Part shown: positions 7,292 to 15,557 of the stretch, piece after piece
How the letters are laid out: every line of letters starts with the position of its first letter
How positions within the stretch are numbered: position 1 is the stretch's first letter
Assembly (NCBI GenBank): GCA_022790855.1
Contig: JAAVYA010000011.1
Coordinates: forward strand, 1 to 48,307
DNA from: Lachnospiraceae bacterium
Lineage (GTDB): Bacteria > Bacillota > Clostridia > Lachnospirales > Lachnospiraceae
Direction of reading: 5' to 3'
Length of the DNA: 48,307 nt
Program-made: the position numbers and the translations under genes
The notes under the pieces: generated by a model
Told to the model about the DNA's origin: nothing
What the model saw: only the letters and a program-made list of their open reading frames with translations
Databases searched by the model: none

Positions 7292-8326
7292 ATGGATGTT
7301 TATTTTGACGGAGGCTTTTATGGTTCCGATATAAGCCAGAAGCCCTGCAGACCCTTGAGATTACGGAAATCCTTCCAATGGAAGGGGGATACCTGGCATC
7401 TTCTGGCTCCATATGTCTGTGAAAAGGGGGTGGTACTGGATTTTGCCAAAGAAGTGCCCCGGGAAGCCCTGATACAGTTCTGGGAAATATGGGGCGAGAG
7501 AATTCGCCAGTATCAGGAAAAAAGCGAAGAGGAAAATGCAGGTTTGGCCGATCGTTCCAGAATAGATTATGAAAACCCTATGGAGACGGAATTGTGGATG
7601 GACGCCTGGATAAACGGGCAGGAAATCGAGAGCATATCCGGCAGTGGCTGTTCTTACAATCCAATGGAAGGCTGGAAGGAATTTTCCGCGGCAGAGACAG
7701 CCGAAGCAGAGATGGAGGCCCGGAAGCTTTTGGAGCATTATGAGCTATCTGATCAATGCGGCTGGTACTTTTACCGGATGCGCCTGAAATGGAATGAGAA
7801 TCCGGTTCCTTCCGAATTAAAGCTGCGGCTGGTTTTGAAGCCGGATCAGTGGAATCTTCCCTGTGAACCTGGTTTTAAGACGAAAACAGGAGATGAGGGG
7901 CAGGAATACTGTTTTACCCATCCTTTGAACGGAACAGAACATATGCTTCTGGTGGAGTCTGTGACCCAGGAGGAAGTACCGGAAGAACGGTTTTCTTTGC
8001 TGGGGGATGAATACTGCTTTCCACGCAATTTTCAGTGCCTGCATTATCGGTTGCTGAACCCGGAAGATTTCGGGAAGTTCCAGGTACGTGATCTTAAGCA
8101 GAGCGATGCGCCTGTACGAAGGGATGGGCGTGGGGAACAGGGCGCTTCCAGCGTTTTTCTGGTGGGGGCTTTGCAGAAACGGCAGAAAAGGCAGGAACCC
8201 AGCCGGATGGAGCAGCCGTCCCATATGAGCTTTCAGCCGGTGGAACAGACGTCCTGGGTTGTGGAGGCCGTGGTTTGCCGGGGAGAAAAGCTGGAAATGG
8301 AATGGAACCTGATGGAGAATGAATGA
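7292..8326 (+). CDS. Conserved unknown protein linked to an ATPase gene
   Basis: A 344-residue cytosolic protein with no signal or membrane segment and no family I can name. It is rich in Trp, Glu and aromatic residues (WEIWGERIRQYQEKSEEE near residue 63, WYFYRMRLKWNENPVPSELK near 157), and the C-terminal part has a low-complexity basic stretch near 290-305. It begins 11 bases after the peptidase stop, with AGGAGACGG as ribosome binding site, and overlaps the ATPase gene by four bases. The two were probably translated together and may act as a pair. Confidence 0.6.
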   Translation: MDVYFDGGFYGSDISQKPCRPLRLRKSFQWKGDTWHLLAPYVCEKGVVLDFAKEVPREALIQFWEIWGERIRQYQEKSEEENAGLADRSRIDYENPMETELWMDAWINGQEIESISGSGCSYNPMEGWKEFSAAETAEAEMEARKLLEHYELSDQCGWYFYRMRLKWNENPVPSELKLRLVLKPDQWNLPCEPGFKTKTGDEGQEYCFTHPLNGTEHMLLVESVTQEEVPEERFSLLGDEYCFPRNFQCLHYRLLNPEDFGKFQVRDLKQSDAPVRRDGRGEQGASSVFLVGALQKRQKRQEPSRMEQPSHMSFQPVEQTSWVVEAVVCRGEKLEMEWNLMENE

Positions 8327-9195
8327 TGATTTATTTAGACTACGTTACGTTTCCCGATGGGGATCAGGAGTTTGACTTTATCCTGAGGCAAAAGCGGACT
8401 TGTTATGACAGCTATTACCCGTTTAAGATTTTGTCCAGACACCGGCTGAAACGCATTGATTTTGAACCGGTTACAATTTTGTATGGTTCCAATGGCAGCG
8501 GGAAGTCCACGGCTTTGAATATCATAGGAGCGAAGCTGGGGCTTTCCAGAGATAGTATTTGTAACAAATCGAATTTTTTTGATGATTATTTAAAGCTTTG
8601 TACTGTGGGGAAAACAAGAAAAATTCCAGAGAGCAGCAGAATGGTCAGCAGTGACGATGTGTTTGACTATATGCTGAATATCCGCAACCTGAACGAGGGG
8701 ATTGATACAAAGCGGGAGGAGCTTTTTTCGGAATATCTGGATACGAAACATGCCAGATTTCAAATGAAGTCTATGGAAGATTATGAACAGCTGAAACGGG
8801 TAAACCGGGCCAGAAGCCGTACCCAGTCAAAATTTGTCAGGGAAGAGCTTATGGACAATGTGCGGGAGTATTCCAATGGGGAAAGCGCATTCCAATATTT
8901 TGCAGAAAAAATAGGCGAGAATGGACTGTATTTGCTGGATGAGCCGGAGAACAGCCTGTCTCCAGCCAAACAGCAGGAACTGGTACGGTTCTTGGAGGAT
9001 TCTGCCCGGTTCTTTGGATGTCAGTTTGTAATATCGACCCATTCGCCCTTTGTGCTGGCGTTGAAAGGGGCAAAAATCTATGACCTGGATGAAGACCCGG
9101 TGGATATAAAAAAATGGACCCAGCTTGCCAATGTCCGCGCCTATTATGATTTTTTCCAAAAACATCAGGACAAGTTCAAAAACAATGATTCCTAG
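8323..9195 (+). CDS. AAA/ABC-type ATPase (RecF/SMC-like fold)
   Basis: A 290-residue soluble ATPase. Walker A is GSNGSGKSTAL near residue 54, a signature-like YSNGESAFQYF lies near 184, Walker B is LYLLDEPENSLSP near 204, and the H-loop is STHSPF near 240. The helical insert between them is short, so this is a minimal ABC ATPase domain like those of the OLD/RecF group without a nuclease domain. It overlaps the preceding unknown gene (ATGA arrangement). Its stop codon shares the palindrome CTAG with the stop of the convergent gene. The function is unknown; such ATPases often serve DNA maintenance or defence. Confidence 0.75.
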   Translation: MMIYLDYVTFPDGDQEFDFILRQKRTCYDSYYPFKILSRHRLKRIDFEPVTILYGSNGSGKSTALNIIGAKLGLSRDSICNKSNFFDDYLKLCTVGKTRKIPESSRMVSSDDVFDYMLNIRNLNEGIDTKREELFSEYLDTKHARFQMKSMEDYEQLKRVNRARSRTQSKFVREELMDNVREYSNGESAFQYFAEKIGENGLYLLDEPENSLSPAKQQELVRFLEDSARFFGCQFVISTHSPFVLALKGAKIYDLDEDPVDIKKWTQLANVRAYYDFFQKHQDKFKNNDS

Positions 9196-10019
9196 AGCGA
9201 GTCGGTCGAGTTATCAATATAGCGCAGAATTCTGGCAGGATTGCCCGCTGCTACTGCATTTGCAGGAATATCAGAGGTGACCACAGAACCGGCGCCGATG
9301 ACGGCGTTATCACCGATGGTAACTCCGGAAAGTACCACGCAGTTGCCGCCGAACCACACATTGTTGCCGATGGTTATGGGTTTGCCATAGACGTAGTTCG
9401 CGATGCGGGTGGCGGCGTCCATAGGATGATTTACCGTATAGAGACAAGTCTGGGGACCCATCAGGCAGTTGTCACCGATGGTAATTGGGGCCGCATCCAA
9501 CATCACGCACTGGAAGTTGGCGAAGAAATTTTTTCCCACATGGATATTGAATCCATAATCACAATGGAAAGGTGGTTTGATGAAAATATCCTCCGTGCAG
9601 TCTCCAAACAGCTCTTTTAACAACTCCAATCGGCGTTTTGGCTCTTCCTCAGTCGTAGCATTGAATTGACCCGCCAAAGCTCTGGCCCGTTTTTTCACGG
9701 CGTTGATTTCGGGATCGCTGTTCCAGAACATTTCTCCGCGTTTTAGACGTTCCATTTCGGTACTGGGCGGTTGAGCAGAGGATTCCCCGAAAGGGAATTG
9801 AAGTTGCATGCCGTCGGCAGGAGAATTTTCCGGGACGGAGGGTATTGGAATATTATAGTTGGGGATTTCTACATTAAAAGGAAGCCCTCCACGCATAATA
9901 GCCTGTCTTAAGAACATATTTACTGCGCTGGACATATCGATGCCAAGCTGGCTGAATAATTCCATTGCCTGCTTTTTTACGTCTTCTTCTATTCTTATCT
10001 GTGTTTGTATAGTAGCCAC
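9192..10019 (-). CDS. RelB/DinJ-like domain fused to a sugar O-acetyltransferase
   Basis: Residues 1-50 (IQTQIRIEEDVKKQAMELF, then LGIDMSSAVNMFLRQAI) match the ribbon-helix-helix N-terminus of RelB/DinJ antitoxins. A proline-rich linker follows. From about residue 85 it is a maltose/galactoside O-acetyltransferase: the Mac segment MERLKRGEMFWNSDPE, then a left-handed beta-helix with hexapeptide repeats (ITIGNNVWFGGNCVVLSG, VTIGDNAVIGAGSVV) and the usual end GNPARILRYI. Catalytic His is in YTVNHPMD. The acetyltransferase would move acetyl from acetyl-CoA to sugars. The start is GTG at 10019, with AGAAGGTGAG upstream. The open frame is continuous, so the fusion looks real. No toxin gene lies next to it. 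Confidence 0.85.
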   Translation of the reverse strand: MATIQTQIRIEEDVKKQAMELFSQLGIDMSSAVNMFLRQAIMRGGLPFNVEIPNYNIPIPSVPENSPADGMQLQFPFGESSAQPPSTEMERLKRGEMFWNSDPEINAVKKRARALAGQFNATTEEEPKRRLELLKELFGDCTEDIFIKPPFHCDYGFNIHVGKNFFANFQCVMLDAAPITIGDNCLMGPQTCLYTVNHPMDAATRIANYVYGKPITIGNNVWFGGNCVVLSGVTIGDNAVIGAGSVVTSDIPANAVAAGNPARILRYIDNSTDSL

Positions 10020-10044
10020 AATCTCACCTTCTTTCTATTTATAG

Positions 10045-10071
10045 AGTATACTGTTTGGTATACATTGTCAA
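10045..10071 (-). promoter_or_regulatory. Promoter with palindromic operator of the RelB-acetyltransferase gene
   Basis: On the minus strand TTGACA (10071-10066) is followed after 15 bases by TATACT, or after 17 by TACTCT. Between and over these lies GTATAC-N6-GTATAC (10046-10051 and 10058-10063), a symmetric site suited to a dimeric ribbon-helix-helix protein. I infer autoregulation by the gene product. Confidence 0.6.
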
Positions 10072-10208
10072 TGATAACTCCTTTTTCTTTTATGAAAAAT
10101 TGTTTAGACTTTACGGAACCTGGGAAAAGTGGTATTGTGTAAAGAACAAAACAACATGGCAAAGCAGAGGGCTCAGTTTACCGCTCTGCGTCAGAGAGGA
10201 TGTTAGAA

Positions 10209-11555
10209 ATGGAAGATAATTTTAATTGGCAGGGAGGAGGGCAGCCGATTTATGAAAATAGGCCGTCTCCTAAGAAAGATAGGTTTGGAATCGGTGTTTT
10301 GACCGGAGCACTGTGTACGTTGGCAGTCGTTTTGGCGCTGGGCGCCGCAGCAGCGGGGGCGTTTCTCATGACTGGTGCAGGGAGATCAGCAAAAAGCAGC
10401 CCCAATGAGGAGCCAGAAGGTTCCAGCCAGCTGGAAGCAGATCAGCAGCCGGAGGAACTGGAGGAGAATTTGCTGAATGTGGATTTAATCTCCCAGACGT
10501 CTATGATTTCTTCCTATTTAGAGGAGAATTATCTATATGAGTTTGATGAAGAAGACCTTCGCGCCGGAATGCTGAAAGGATTGATTGATTCCCTGGAAGA
10601 TCCTTATTCCCAGTATTTTGATGAAGAGGAGCTGGCAAGCTTCCAGGATTCTACGGAAGGGGAATACGTGGGTATCGGAGCGGCGGTGACCCAGGAGCGC
10701 TCCAGTGGGATTGTCCGGATTTCCAGGCCCTATGAAGGAACCCCTTCTGCAGAAGCGGGACTTTTGCCAGGGGACGTCCTTGTGTCTGTGAATGATACAG
10801 AAGTAACCGGAATGGATTTGAATCAGGTGGTTTCTTTGATCAAAGGAGAGGAAGGAACAAAAGTGACGCTCAAGATTTACCGGGAGACGGAGGAAGCTTA
10901 TTCCGATGTCCAGGTGGAGCGCAGGAAAGTTGAGATTCCCACGGTGAACAGCGAGATGCTGGAAGAAAACATTGGTTATATTCAAGTGACCAGCTTTGAC
11001 AGGGTGACGTCAGATCAGTTTATCAATGCATATAAGAATCTTAAGAACCAGGGCATGGAACGGGTCATTGTGGATCTCAGAGATAACGGCGGCGGTTTGG
11101 TAGATGTAGTGGAAGAGATGCTGGATTATCTGCTGCCGGAAGGAGTTATTTTTTATGCAAAAGATAAAAATGGGAATAAATCTTCCGAATATACTTCCGA
11201 TGCAGATGCAGCATTGGATATTCCCATGGTAGTTTTGGTAAATGGGAATACGGCCAGCGCGGCGGAGGTCTTTTCCGGTAATATCCAGGAATTTGGCGTG
11301 GGAAAAATCGTAGGAACTACGACCTATGGAAAAGGTGTTATGCAGCAGATGTTTTATACCAATGCCCAGCGGACGGCGGCAATTAAAATTACGGTAGCCG
11401 ATTATTATATTCATTCCGATAAGAATATCAATGGCTCCGGGATTACGCCGGATGTGGAGGAGGAATTAAGCCAGGAGGCCGCTCAGATGGTGGTATTACC
11501 AAAGGAGCAGGATAACCAGCTCCAAAAAGCGATTGAGGTTGTAAAAGGGATATAA
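10209..11555 (+). CDS. S41 family C-terminal processing peptidase (CtpA-like)
   Basis: A membrane-anchored serine protease. After a short cytosolic part, residues 25-55 form a signal anchor rich in Ala, Leu and Gly, followed by a Glu/Ser-rich linker. A PDZ domain covers about residues 150-235 (SAEAGLLPGDVLVSVNDTEV). The protease core has the Ser-Lys dyad: S350 in NTASAAEVFSG and K375 in TYGKGVMQ. The length of 448 is typical. I prefer the ATG at 10209, because AGAGAGG lies nine bases upstream; the ATG at 10200 sits directly on that site. The neighbouring M23 peptidase suggests a role in cell-wall enzyme processing or sporulation. Confidence 0.88.
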   Translation: MEDNFNWQGGGQPIYENRPSPKKDRFGIGVLTGALCTLAVVLALGAAAAGAFLMTGAGRSAKSSPNEEPEGSSQLEADQQPEELEENLLNVDLISQTSMISSYLEENYLYEFDEEDLRAGMLKGLIDSLEDPYSQYFDEEELASFQDSTEGEYVGIGAAVTQERSSGIVRISRPYEGTPSAEAGLLPGDVLVSVNDTEVTGMDLNQVVSLIKGEEGTKVTLKIYRETEEAYSDVQVERRKVEIPTVNSEMLEENIGYIQVTSFDRVTSDQFINAYKNLKNQGMERVIVDLRDNGGGLVDVVEEMLDYLLPEGVIFYAKDKNGNKSSEYTSDADAALDIPMVVLVNGNTASAAEVFSGNIQEFGVGKIVGTTTYGKGVMQQMFYTNAQRTAAIKITVADYYIHSDKNINGSGITPDVEEELSQEAAQMVVLPKEQDNQLQKAIEVVKGI

Positions 11556-11566
11556 TGTAGGATTTC

Positions 11567-11608
11567 AGGGCATATACTTTGAAGAAAAGAGATTAAGGTA
11601 TATGCCCT
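11567..11608 (+). promoter_or_regulatory. Hairpin directly upstream of the M23 peptidase start
   Basis: AGGGCATATAC (11567-11577) and GTATATGCCCT (11598-11608) form a perfect 11-bp stem ending one base before the ATG. The 20-base loop and the second arm hold the only purine-rich ribosome binding candidates. No T run follows, so this is more likely a translational control or RNA stability element than a terminator. Confidence 0.5.
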
Positions 11609-11609
11609 T

Positions 11610-12635
11610 ATGAAAAAAATAAAATCAGCAATTCTAATAGAAATTATCTGTATTTGTACGATCAGCGGAATTCTCTTGCAGCAGCATGCATCCTGGGCCG
11701 TTTCGGCGGAAAGTTCAGGAAAAGATTTTATAAAATGGGTGGATTTTAATGTATCCTATGAGGCTTTATGCGCCGCTTACCAATGGGATGTGGACACGGT
11801 AAAGTCTGAACATCCAATCAATTGGGTAGAGCTTTTAGCGTATATGGGAGCAAAAAACGGAGGAAATTTTGGCCCCGGGGATCTAAAGGAAATTGCCTCA
11901 GCAGGGCAGGCACTGTCTGAAGGGAAAGTGACGATGGAGGAGCTGACACGTGATCTTTCCTATTATGATTATTACCTGGAAGCCTATGGCGCAGTATTAA
12001 ACGGATATGTGGGAGAGTATGAAGTGGAGACGGAGCCGGGCAGCGGGCAGTTTGAAAAGGAATACGGATTAAAGGCGTATCTGCCTGTTGCGAAAGGATT
12101 TCCCTATAGTGATTATGATGATTTCGGCGTGTCCAGAAGCTATGGATACCGAAGACAGCACTTGGGGCATGATATGATGGGACAGATTGGTACGCCCATC
12201 ATAGCAGTGGAGTCCGGCTATGTGGAAGCCATTGGCTGGAATCAGTACGGCGGGTGGCGGCTGGGTATCCGCAGCTTTGACAAACAGAGGTACTATTATT
12301 ACGCGCATCTTCGCCAGAACTATCCTTATGCCCAAGGGCTTAAGGAGGGAAGCTATGTGACGGCAGGAGATGTGATTGGATACATGGGGCATACCGGGTA
12401 CAGTACCACGGAAAATGTAAACAACATTGATCAAGTGCATCTGCATTTCGGGATCCAGATTATTTTTGACGAATCCCAGAAGGAAGGCAATGGAGAGATT
12501 TGGGTCAATCCCTATCAATTGATCCGCTTTTTACGGAATCATCAGTCAGAAACGGAAAAGATACAAGATACCAGAGAGTGGCAGAGGAGCCGCGCCATGA
12601 AAGACCCGGCTGTGCCTCGGGAAGAATCAAAATAG
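11610..12635 (+). CDS. M23 family metallopeptidase, exported
   Basis: A 341-residue peptidoglycan endopeptidase of the LytM/lysostaphin class. Residues 4-32 are a signal sequence or anchor. The M23 domain in the second half carries the zinc ligands H184 and D188 (HLGHDMMG) and the HxH pair H277/H279 (VHLHFGIQ). The region before it is helical and may bind a partner, as in SpoIIQ-like proteins. The C-terminal 30 residues are charged. The gene follows the S41 peptidase by 54 bases that contain a hairpin, and it is convergent with the GH18 gene. Division, wall remodelling or sporulation are all plausible. Confidence 0.85.
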   Translation: MKKIKSAILIEIICICTISGILLQQHASWAVSAESSGKDFIKWVDFNVSYEALCAAYQWDVDTVKSEHPINWVELLAYMGAKNGGNFGPGDLKEIASAGQALSEGKVTMEELTRDLSYYDYYLEAYGAVLNGYVGEYEVETEPGSGQFEKEYGLKAYLPVAKGFPYSDYDDFGVSRSYGYRRQHLGHDMMGQIGTPIIAVESGYVEAIGWNQYGGWRLGIRSFDKQRYYYYAHLRQNYPYAQGLKEGSYVTAGDVIGYMGHTGYSTTENVNNIDQVHLHFGIQIIFDESQKEGNGEIWVNPYQLIRFLRNHQSETEKIQDTREWQRSRAMKDPAVPREESK

Positions 12636-12648
12636 AGGTGGTTCAAAT

Positions 12649-12678
12649 AAAAGCAAGAAAAGCTTTACGATTGCTTTT
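12649..12678. terminator. Convergent terminator hairpin
   Basis: AAAAGCAA (12649-12656) pairs with TTGCTTTT (12671-12678). It lies between the convergent M23 and GH18 genes, overlaps the GH18 3' end and carries T or A runs on both sides, so it can serve both strands. Confidence 0.5.
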
Positions 12679-13807
12679 GTATCCAAAAGGTATCTGCCAG
12701 CAGCAGCCAATTTGCACGGAATAGCTGCATGATCTGCCAATAGCCCGCGCCCCGGAGGCCATATTCCGGAATTAGGGCGAATTTGGCTTGCAGGCTTCTT
12801 ACATCTTCAAACCAGACTTCGTGTTCTAAGCCGTCCCTCCAATAAGTAAAATAGGGAGATTGGGCGATAGGGTCAAACTGAATGGATGCCTGGTTATCGA
12901 CAGCGATCTGAATGGCTTCCACATTTCCGATGGTCCTGGCTTTCGATTGGCCTCTGACAAAGGGCAGCGTCCAGTCATATCCATAATTGGGAATGCCTAA
13001 AGAGAGTTTTTGGGGAGGAATTCTTGTTATGGCATAGTCTAAGACTTCCCGTACTTTGTTAAGAGGAGCTACGGCCATGGGCGGGCCATAGGTGTATCCC
13101 CATTCGTAGGTCATTAAAAGGGCGGTATCCGCGGCTTCCCCCAGCAGAGCGAAATCTTTGCCTTCGTAAAGCAGCCCCGGCTGGTTATCGGAGATTTTGG
13201 GAGCCAGCGCTATGGATACGGGATAACCAAGGGTATTGACTGCCTGACGTACATGACCGACAAATTCCGCAAAGGCAACGCGGTCCTGGGGAAGGATATA
13301 TTCAAAATCGATGTCCACGCCCTGAAAGCCTTTTTCTTGGAGTGTATCCAAAAGCTGCCGGATTAAGTTGTTTTGGGCATTGGGATCATTCACCATACGG
13401 GAGATCAGGTAATTGCTGAATTGCCCGTCCGGGCCGAAAGGGGTCAGCGTCAGAATCGGGGAAACCCGATACCGCTTTGCAGATTCTATCATAAAGCTGT
13501 CGTCCAGAGCAGGGGAAATCAAATCTCCGTCTGGAGTAAAGCCGTAGGAAAATACATATAGATCAGTTAAATAAGGAAGTGTTTCTTCCAGTACATAGGG
13601 GCTGATAAAGGGATAGGCGTAGCCGCCGGAAAAAAGAGGGGGTGCGTCCTCGGGTTTCTCCCCTTTGGAAAGCAGAAGCGCCTGGCCGATGGCCAGCTGG
13701 AACGGAAAGGGGATTTGATTATTGTATAGGATGGTGTCTACGGGTACGCCCTGTTCCCAAGCAATGGAGTCCACGGTATCCCCGGGTTGTACGATATAAA
13801 TTTCCAT
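12665..13807 (-). CDS. LysM-GH18 spore cortex hydrolase (SleL/YaaH-like)
   Basis: A 380-residue protein with one N-terminal LysM repeat (YIVQPGDTVDSIAWEQGVPV, residues 4-48) and a glycoside hydrolase 18 barrel. The catalytic motif is GVDIDFEY with E169 as acid/base. The NYGYDWTLPF segment and the final WQIM strand are typical of the YaaH/SleL group, which cuts cortex fragments during spore germination. There is no signal peptide, as expected for a spore-packaged protein made in the mother cell. AAAGGGG precedes the ATG. A CATATATT element on the minus strand (13835-13828) resembles a sigma-E -10 box. It lies 48 bases after the Y-family polymerase gene. Confidence 0.85.
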   Translation of the reverse strand: MEIYIVQPGDTVDSIAWEQGVPVDTILYNNQIPFPFQLAIGQALLLSKGEKPEDAPPLFSGGYAYPFISPYVLEETLPYLTDLYVFSYGFTPDGDLISPALDDSFMIESAKRYRVSPILTLTPFGPDGQFSNYLISRMVNDPNAQNNLIRQLLDTLQEKGFQGVDIDFEYILPQDRVAFAEFVGHVRQAVNTLGYPVSIALAPKISDNQPGLLYEGKDFALLGEAADTALLMTYEWGYTYGPPMAVAPLNKVREVLDYAITRIPPQKLSLGIPNYGYDWTLPFVRGQSKARTIGNVEAIQIAVDNQASIQFDPIAQSPYFTYWRDGLEHEVWFEDVRSLQAKFALIPEYGLRGAGYWQIMQLFRANWLLLADTFWIQKQS

Positions 13808-13855
13808 ATAAAACCCCTTTTTTTGTTAATATATGAGGCTGGAATAAAAATGACA

Positions 13856-15037
13856 CTATCGCCATCCCTTTTTGATCACGTTTGTGCCGAAACGTTTTTG
13901 CAGCTCCTCCATAGCCTGGTCAGCTTTCATCTCTTTTTGTGTGCGGGGAAGATCGAAAAGGTTCATTTGGACAGGCTCTTTCTCCTGAGTCAGCTTAGAG
14001 GTACGTACGCCCAACAGACGGATGGGTTCCCCGTTCCATAATTCGTCAAACAACCGGCAGGACATGGCATAAAGCTCCCGGCTGCTGCAAGTGGCAGAAG
14101 GAAGCTGCCGCTGATGCGAGACCCTGGTAAAGGTGGCGTATTTCAGTTCCGTGCTTACCATTCCGGCCAGCTGCCCGTGCGTTTTCAAACGTCCGGCTAC
14201 CTGGTCGCAGAGGCCCCGGAGCACTTGCTTGGCTTCCTGAGCTGTGAGGGCGTCTTTGGGCAAGGTGGTAGAATTGCCGACACATTTTACTTCTTCCTCC
14301 TGGGTTTCTACCGGGGTGTCATCCATGCCGTTGGCATATTCCCAGATCAATTTGCCATGGCTTTTCATGTGGCTTACGAGAATTCCTGCATCCGTTCTGG
14401 CAAGGTCTCCGATGGTGTGGATTTCAAGCTTATGCAATGCTGCGGCAGAAGAATGTCCCACCATGTAAAGTTCCCCTACCGGGAGGGGCCACATTTTTTG
14501 AGGAATTTCATTGGGAAAAAGTGTATGCACCCGGTTTGGCTTCTGGAAATCAGAGGCCATTTTTGCCAGGAGCTTGTTGCAGGAGACCCCAATGTTGACC
14601 GTGAAGCCAAAGACGTCGTATACGGCGTCCTTGATGGCTGTTGCCGCCTGGATGGGAGAATCATAGTCCCCTTGGCAGGAAGTGAAATCCATATAACATT
14701 CGTCTACGCTGACTTGTTCGATGTTGGGGCAAAAGTTGGATAAAAGCTCCATCAGCTCCCGGCTGTATTTGGCGTATAGTTTGTGATCCGGTTTTACCGA
14801 AACCAGGAAAGGACATTTATTCAGGGCGTGGGTGACAGGCTCGCCCGTTTTTATTCCGTATGATTTGGCGGGAATGGATTTTGCCAGGACGATGCCGTGG
14901 CGGCTGGCGATATCCCCGCCGACAATGGAAGGGATGGTCCGCAAATCTGTTTCGGCCCCACATTTCAGCTGTTCCACGGCAGACCAGCTTAAATATGCAG
15001 AATTTACATCTATATGAAAAATAAGTCTGTTTGGCAT
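13856..15037 (-). CDS. Y-family DNA polymerase (DNA polymerase IV/UmuC-like)
   Basis: An error-prone translesion polymerase. The palm begins FHIDVNSAYLSWSAVE, with the first metal-binding Asp, and the second acidic cluster is QVSVDECYMDFT near residue 105. A helix-hairpin-helix thumb (LEIHTIGDLA) and a little-finger domain follow, and the C-terminus has the clamp-binding-like stretch EKEPVQMNLFDLP. I start at the ATG at 15037, which gives MPNRLIFHIDVN and lies eight bases after GGAAGGGG; an upstream in-frame TTG at 15055 overlaps that site. Length is about 393 residues, normal for the family. Confidence 0.9.
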   Translation of the reverse strand: MPNRLIFHIDVNSAYLSWSAVEQLKCGAETDLRTIPSIVGGDIASRHGIVLAKSIPAKSYGIKTGEPVTHALNKCPFLVSVKPDHKLYAKYSRELMELLSNFCPNIEQVSVDECYMDFTSCQGDYDSPIQAATAIKDAVYDVFGFTVNIGVSCNKLLAKMASDFQKPNRVHTLFPNEIPQKMWPLPVGELYMVGHSSAAALHKLEIHTIGDLARTDAGILVSHMKSHGKLIWEYANGMDDTPVETQEEEVKCVGNSTTLPKDALTAQEAKQVLRGLCDQVAGRLKTHGQLAGMVSTELKYATFTRVSHQRQLPSATCSSRELYAMSCRLFDELWNGEPIRLLGVRTSKLTQEKEPVQMNLFDLPRTQKEMKADQAMEELQKRFGTNVIKKGWR

Positions 15038-15143
15038 AGCGTCTGCCCCTTCCAAGAGAATGATTTCTAATATAATATTATACCATAATTTGTAGAAAAA
15101 AGGTTGAAAAAAGAGTAAAAGTTACTAAATATTGATTATTTGT

Positions 15144-15172
15144 TTGACAATACTTTAGTACAGTGATAAACT
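15144..15172 (+). promoter_or_regulatory. Sigma-A promoter of veg
   Basis: TTGACA at 15144-15149, a 17-base spacer and TAAACT at 15167-15172. The leader to the veg start is about 60 bases. Veg genes are known for strong promoters in Bacillus. Confidence 0.7.
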
Positions 15173-15240
15173 GAACACAGTGTCATGTATGTGTTTCGGA
15201 AAGCGGTTTTCCAGCACTACCTAAGAAAGAGGTGAATGGA

Positions 15241-15492
15241 ATGACAGTACAACAGACAGATATCAACAGGGTGCGGGCCTCCGTACTTCATCAGTTGGGC
15301 AGCAGAGTGTTGTTTCAGCTTGACCGGGGGCGTAATCGGGTGGATGTACAGGAAGGTGTCATACAGGGAGCTTATCCATGCGTTTTTACCATTTTGGTGG
15401 ATGACGGGGAACAGGGAGGCCCGCCCCAACTGTTATCGTTCAGCTATGCGGATGTTTTGACAAGGGATATAAGGATGAAATTGTGTCAATAG
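15241..15492 (+). CDS. veg: Veg family protein
   Basis: An 83-residue protein that matches the Veg/DUF1021 family: NRVRASVLHQLGSRVLFQ, then the conserved GRNRVDVQEGVIQGAYPCVF, and the ending LLSFSYADVLTRDIRM. In Bacillus subtilis Veg is abundant in growing and germinating cells and promotes biofilm gene expression. The ATG at 15241 is preceded by AGAGGTG with six bases spacing; a GTG at 15232 is in frame but overlaps that site. Confidence 0.92.
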   Translation: MTVQQTDINRVRASVLHQLGSRVLFQLDRGRNRVDVQEGVIQGAYPCVFTILVDDGEQGGPPQLLSFSYADVLTRDIRMKLCQ

Positions 15493-15557
15493 GAATAAAA
15501 CTCTTTGATTCTGAATAAAATGTTTCAAAAGATTTCAGGATTGGAGAGTTTTTTATT

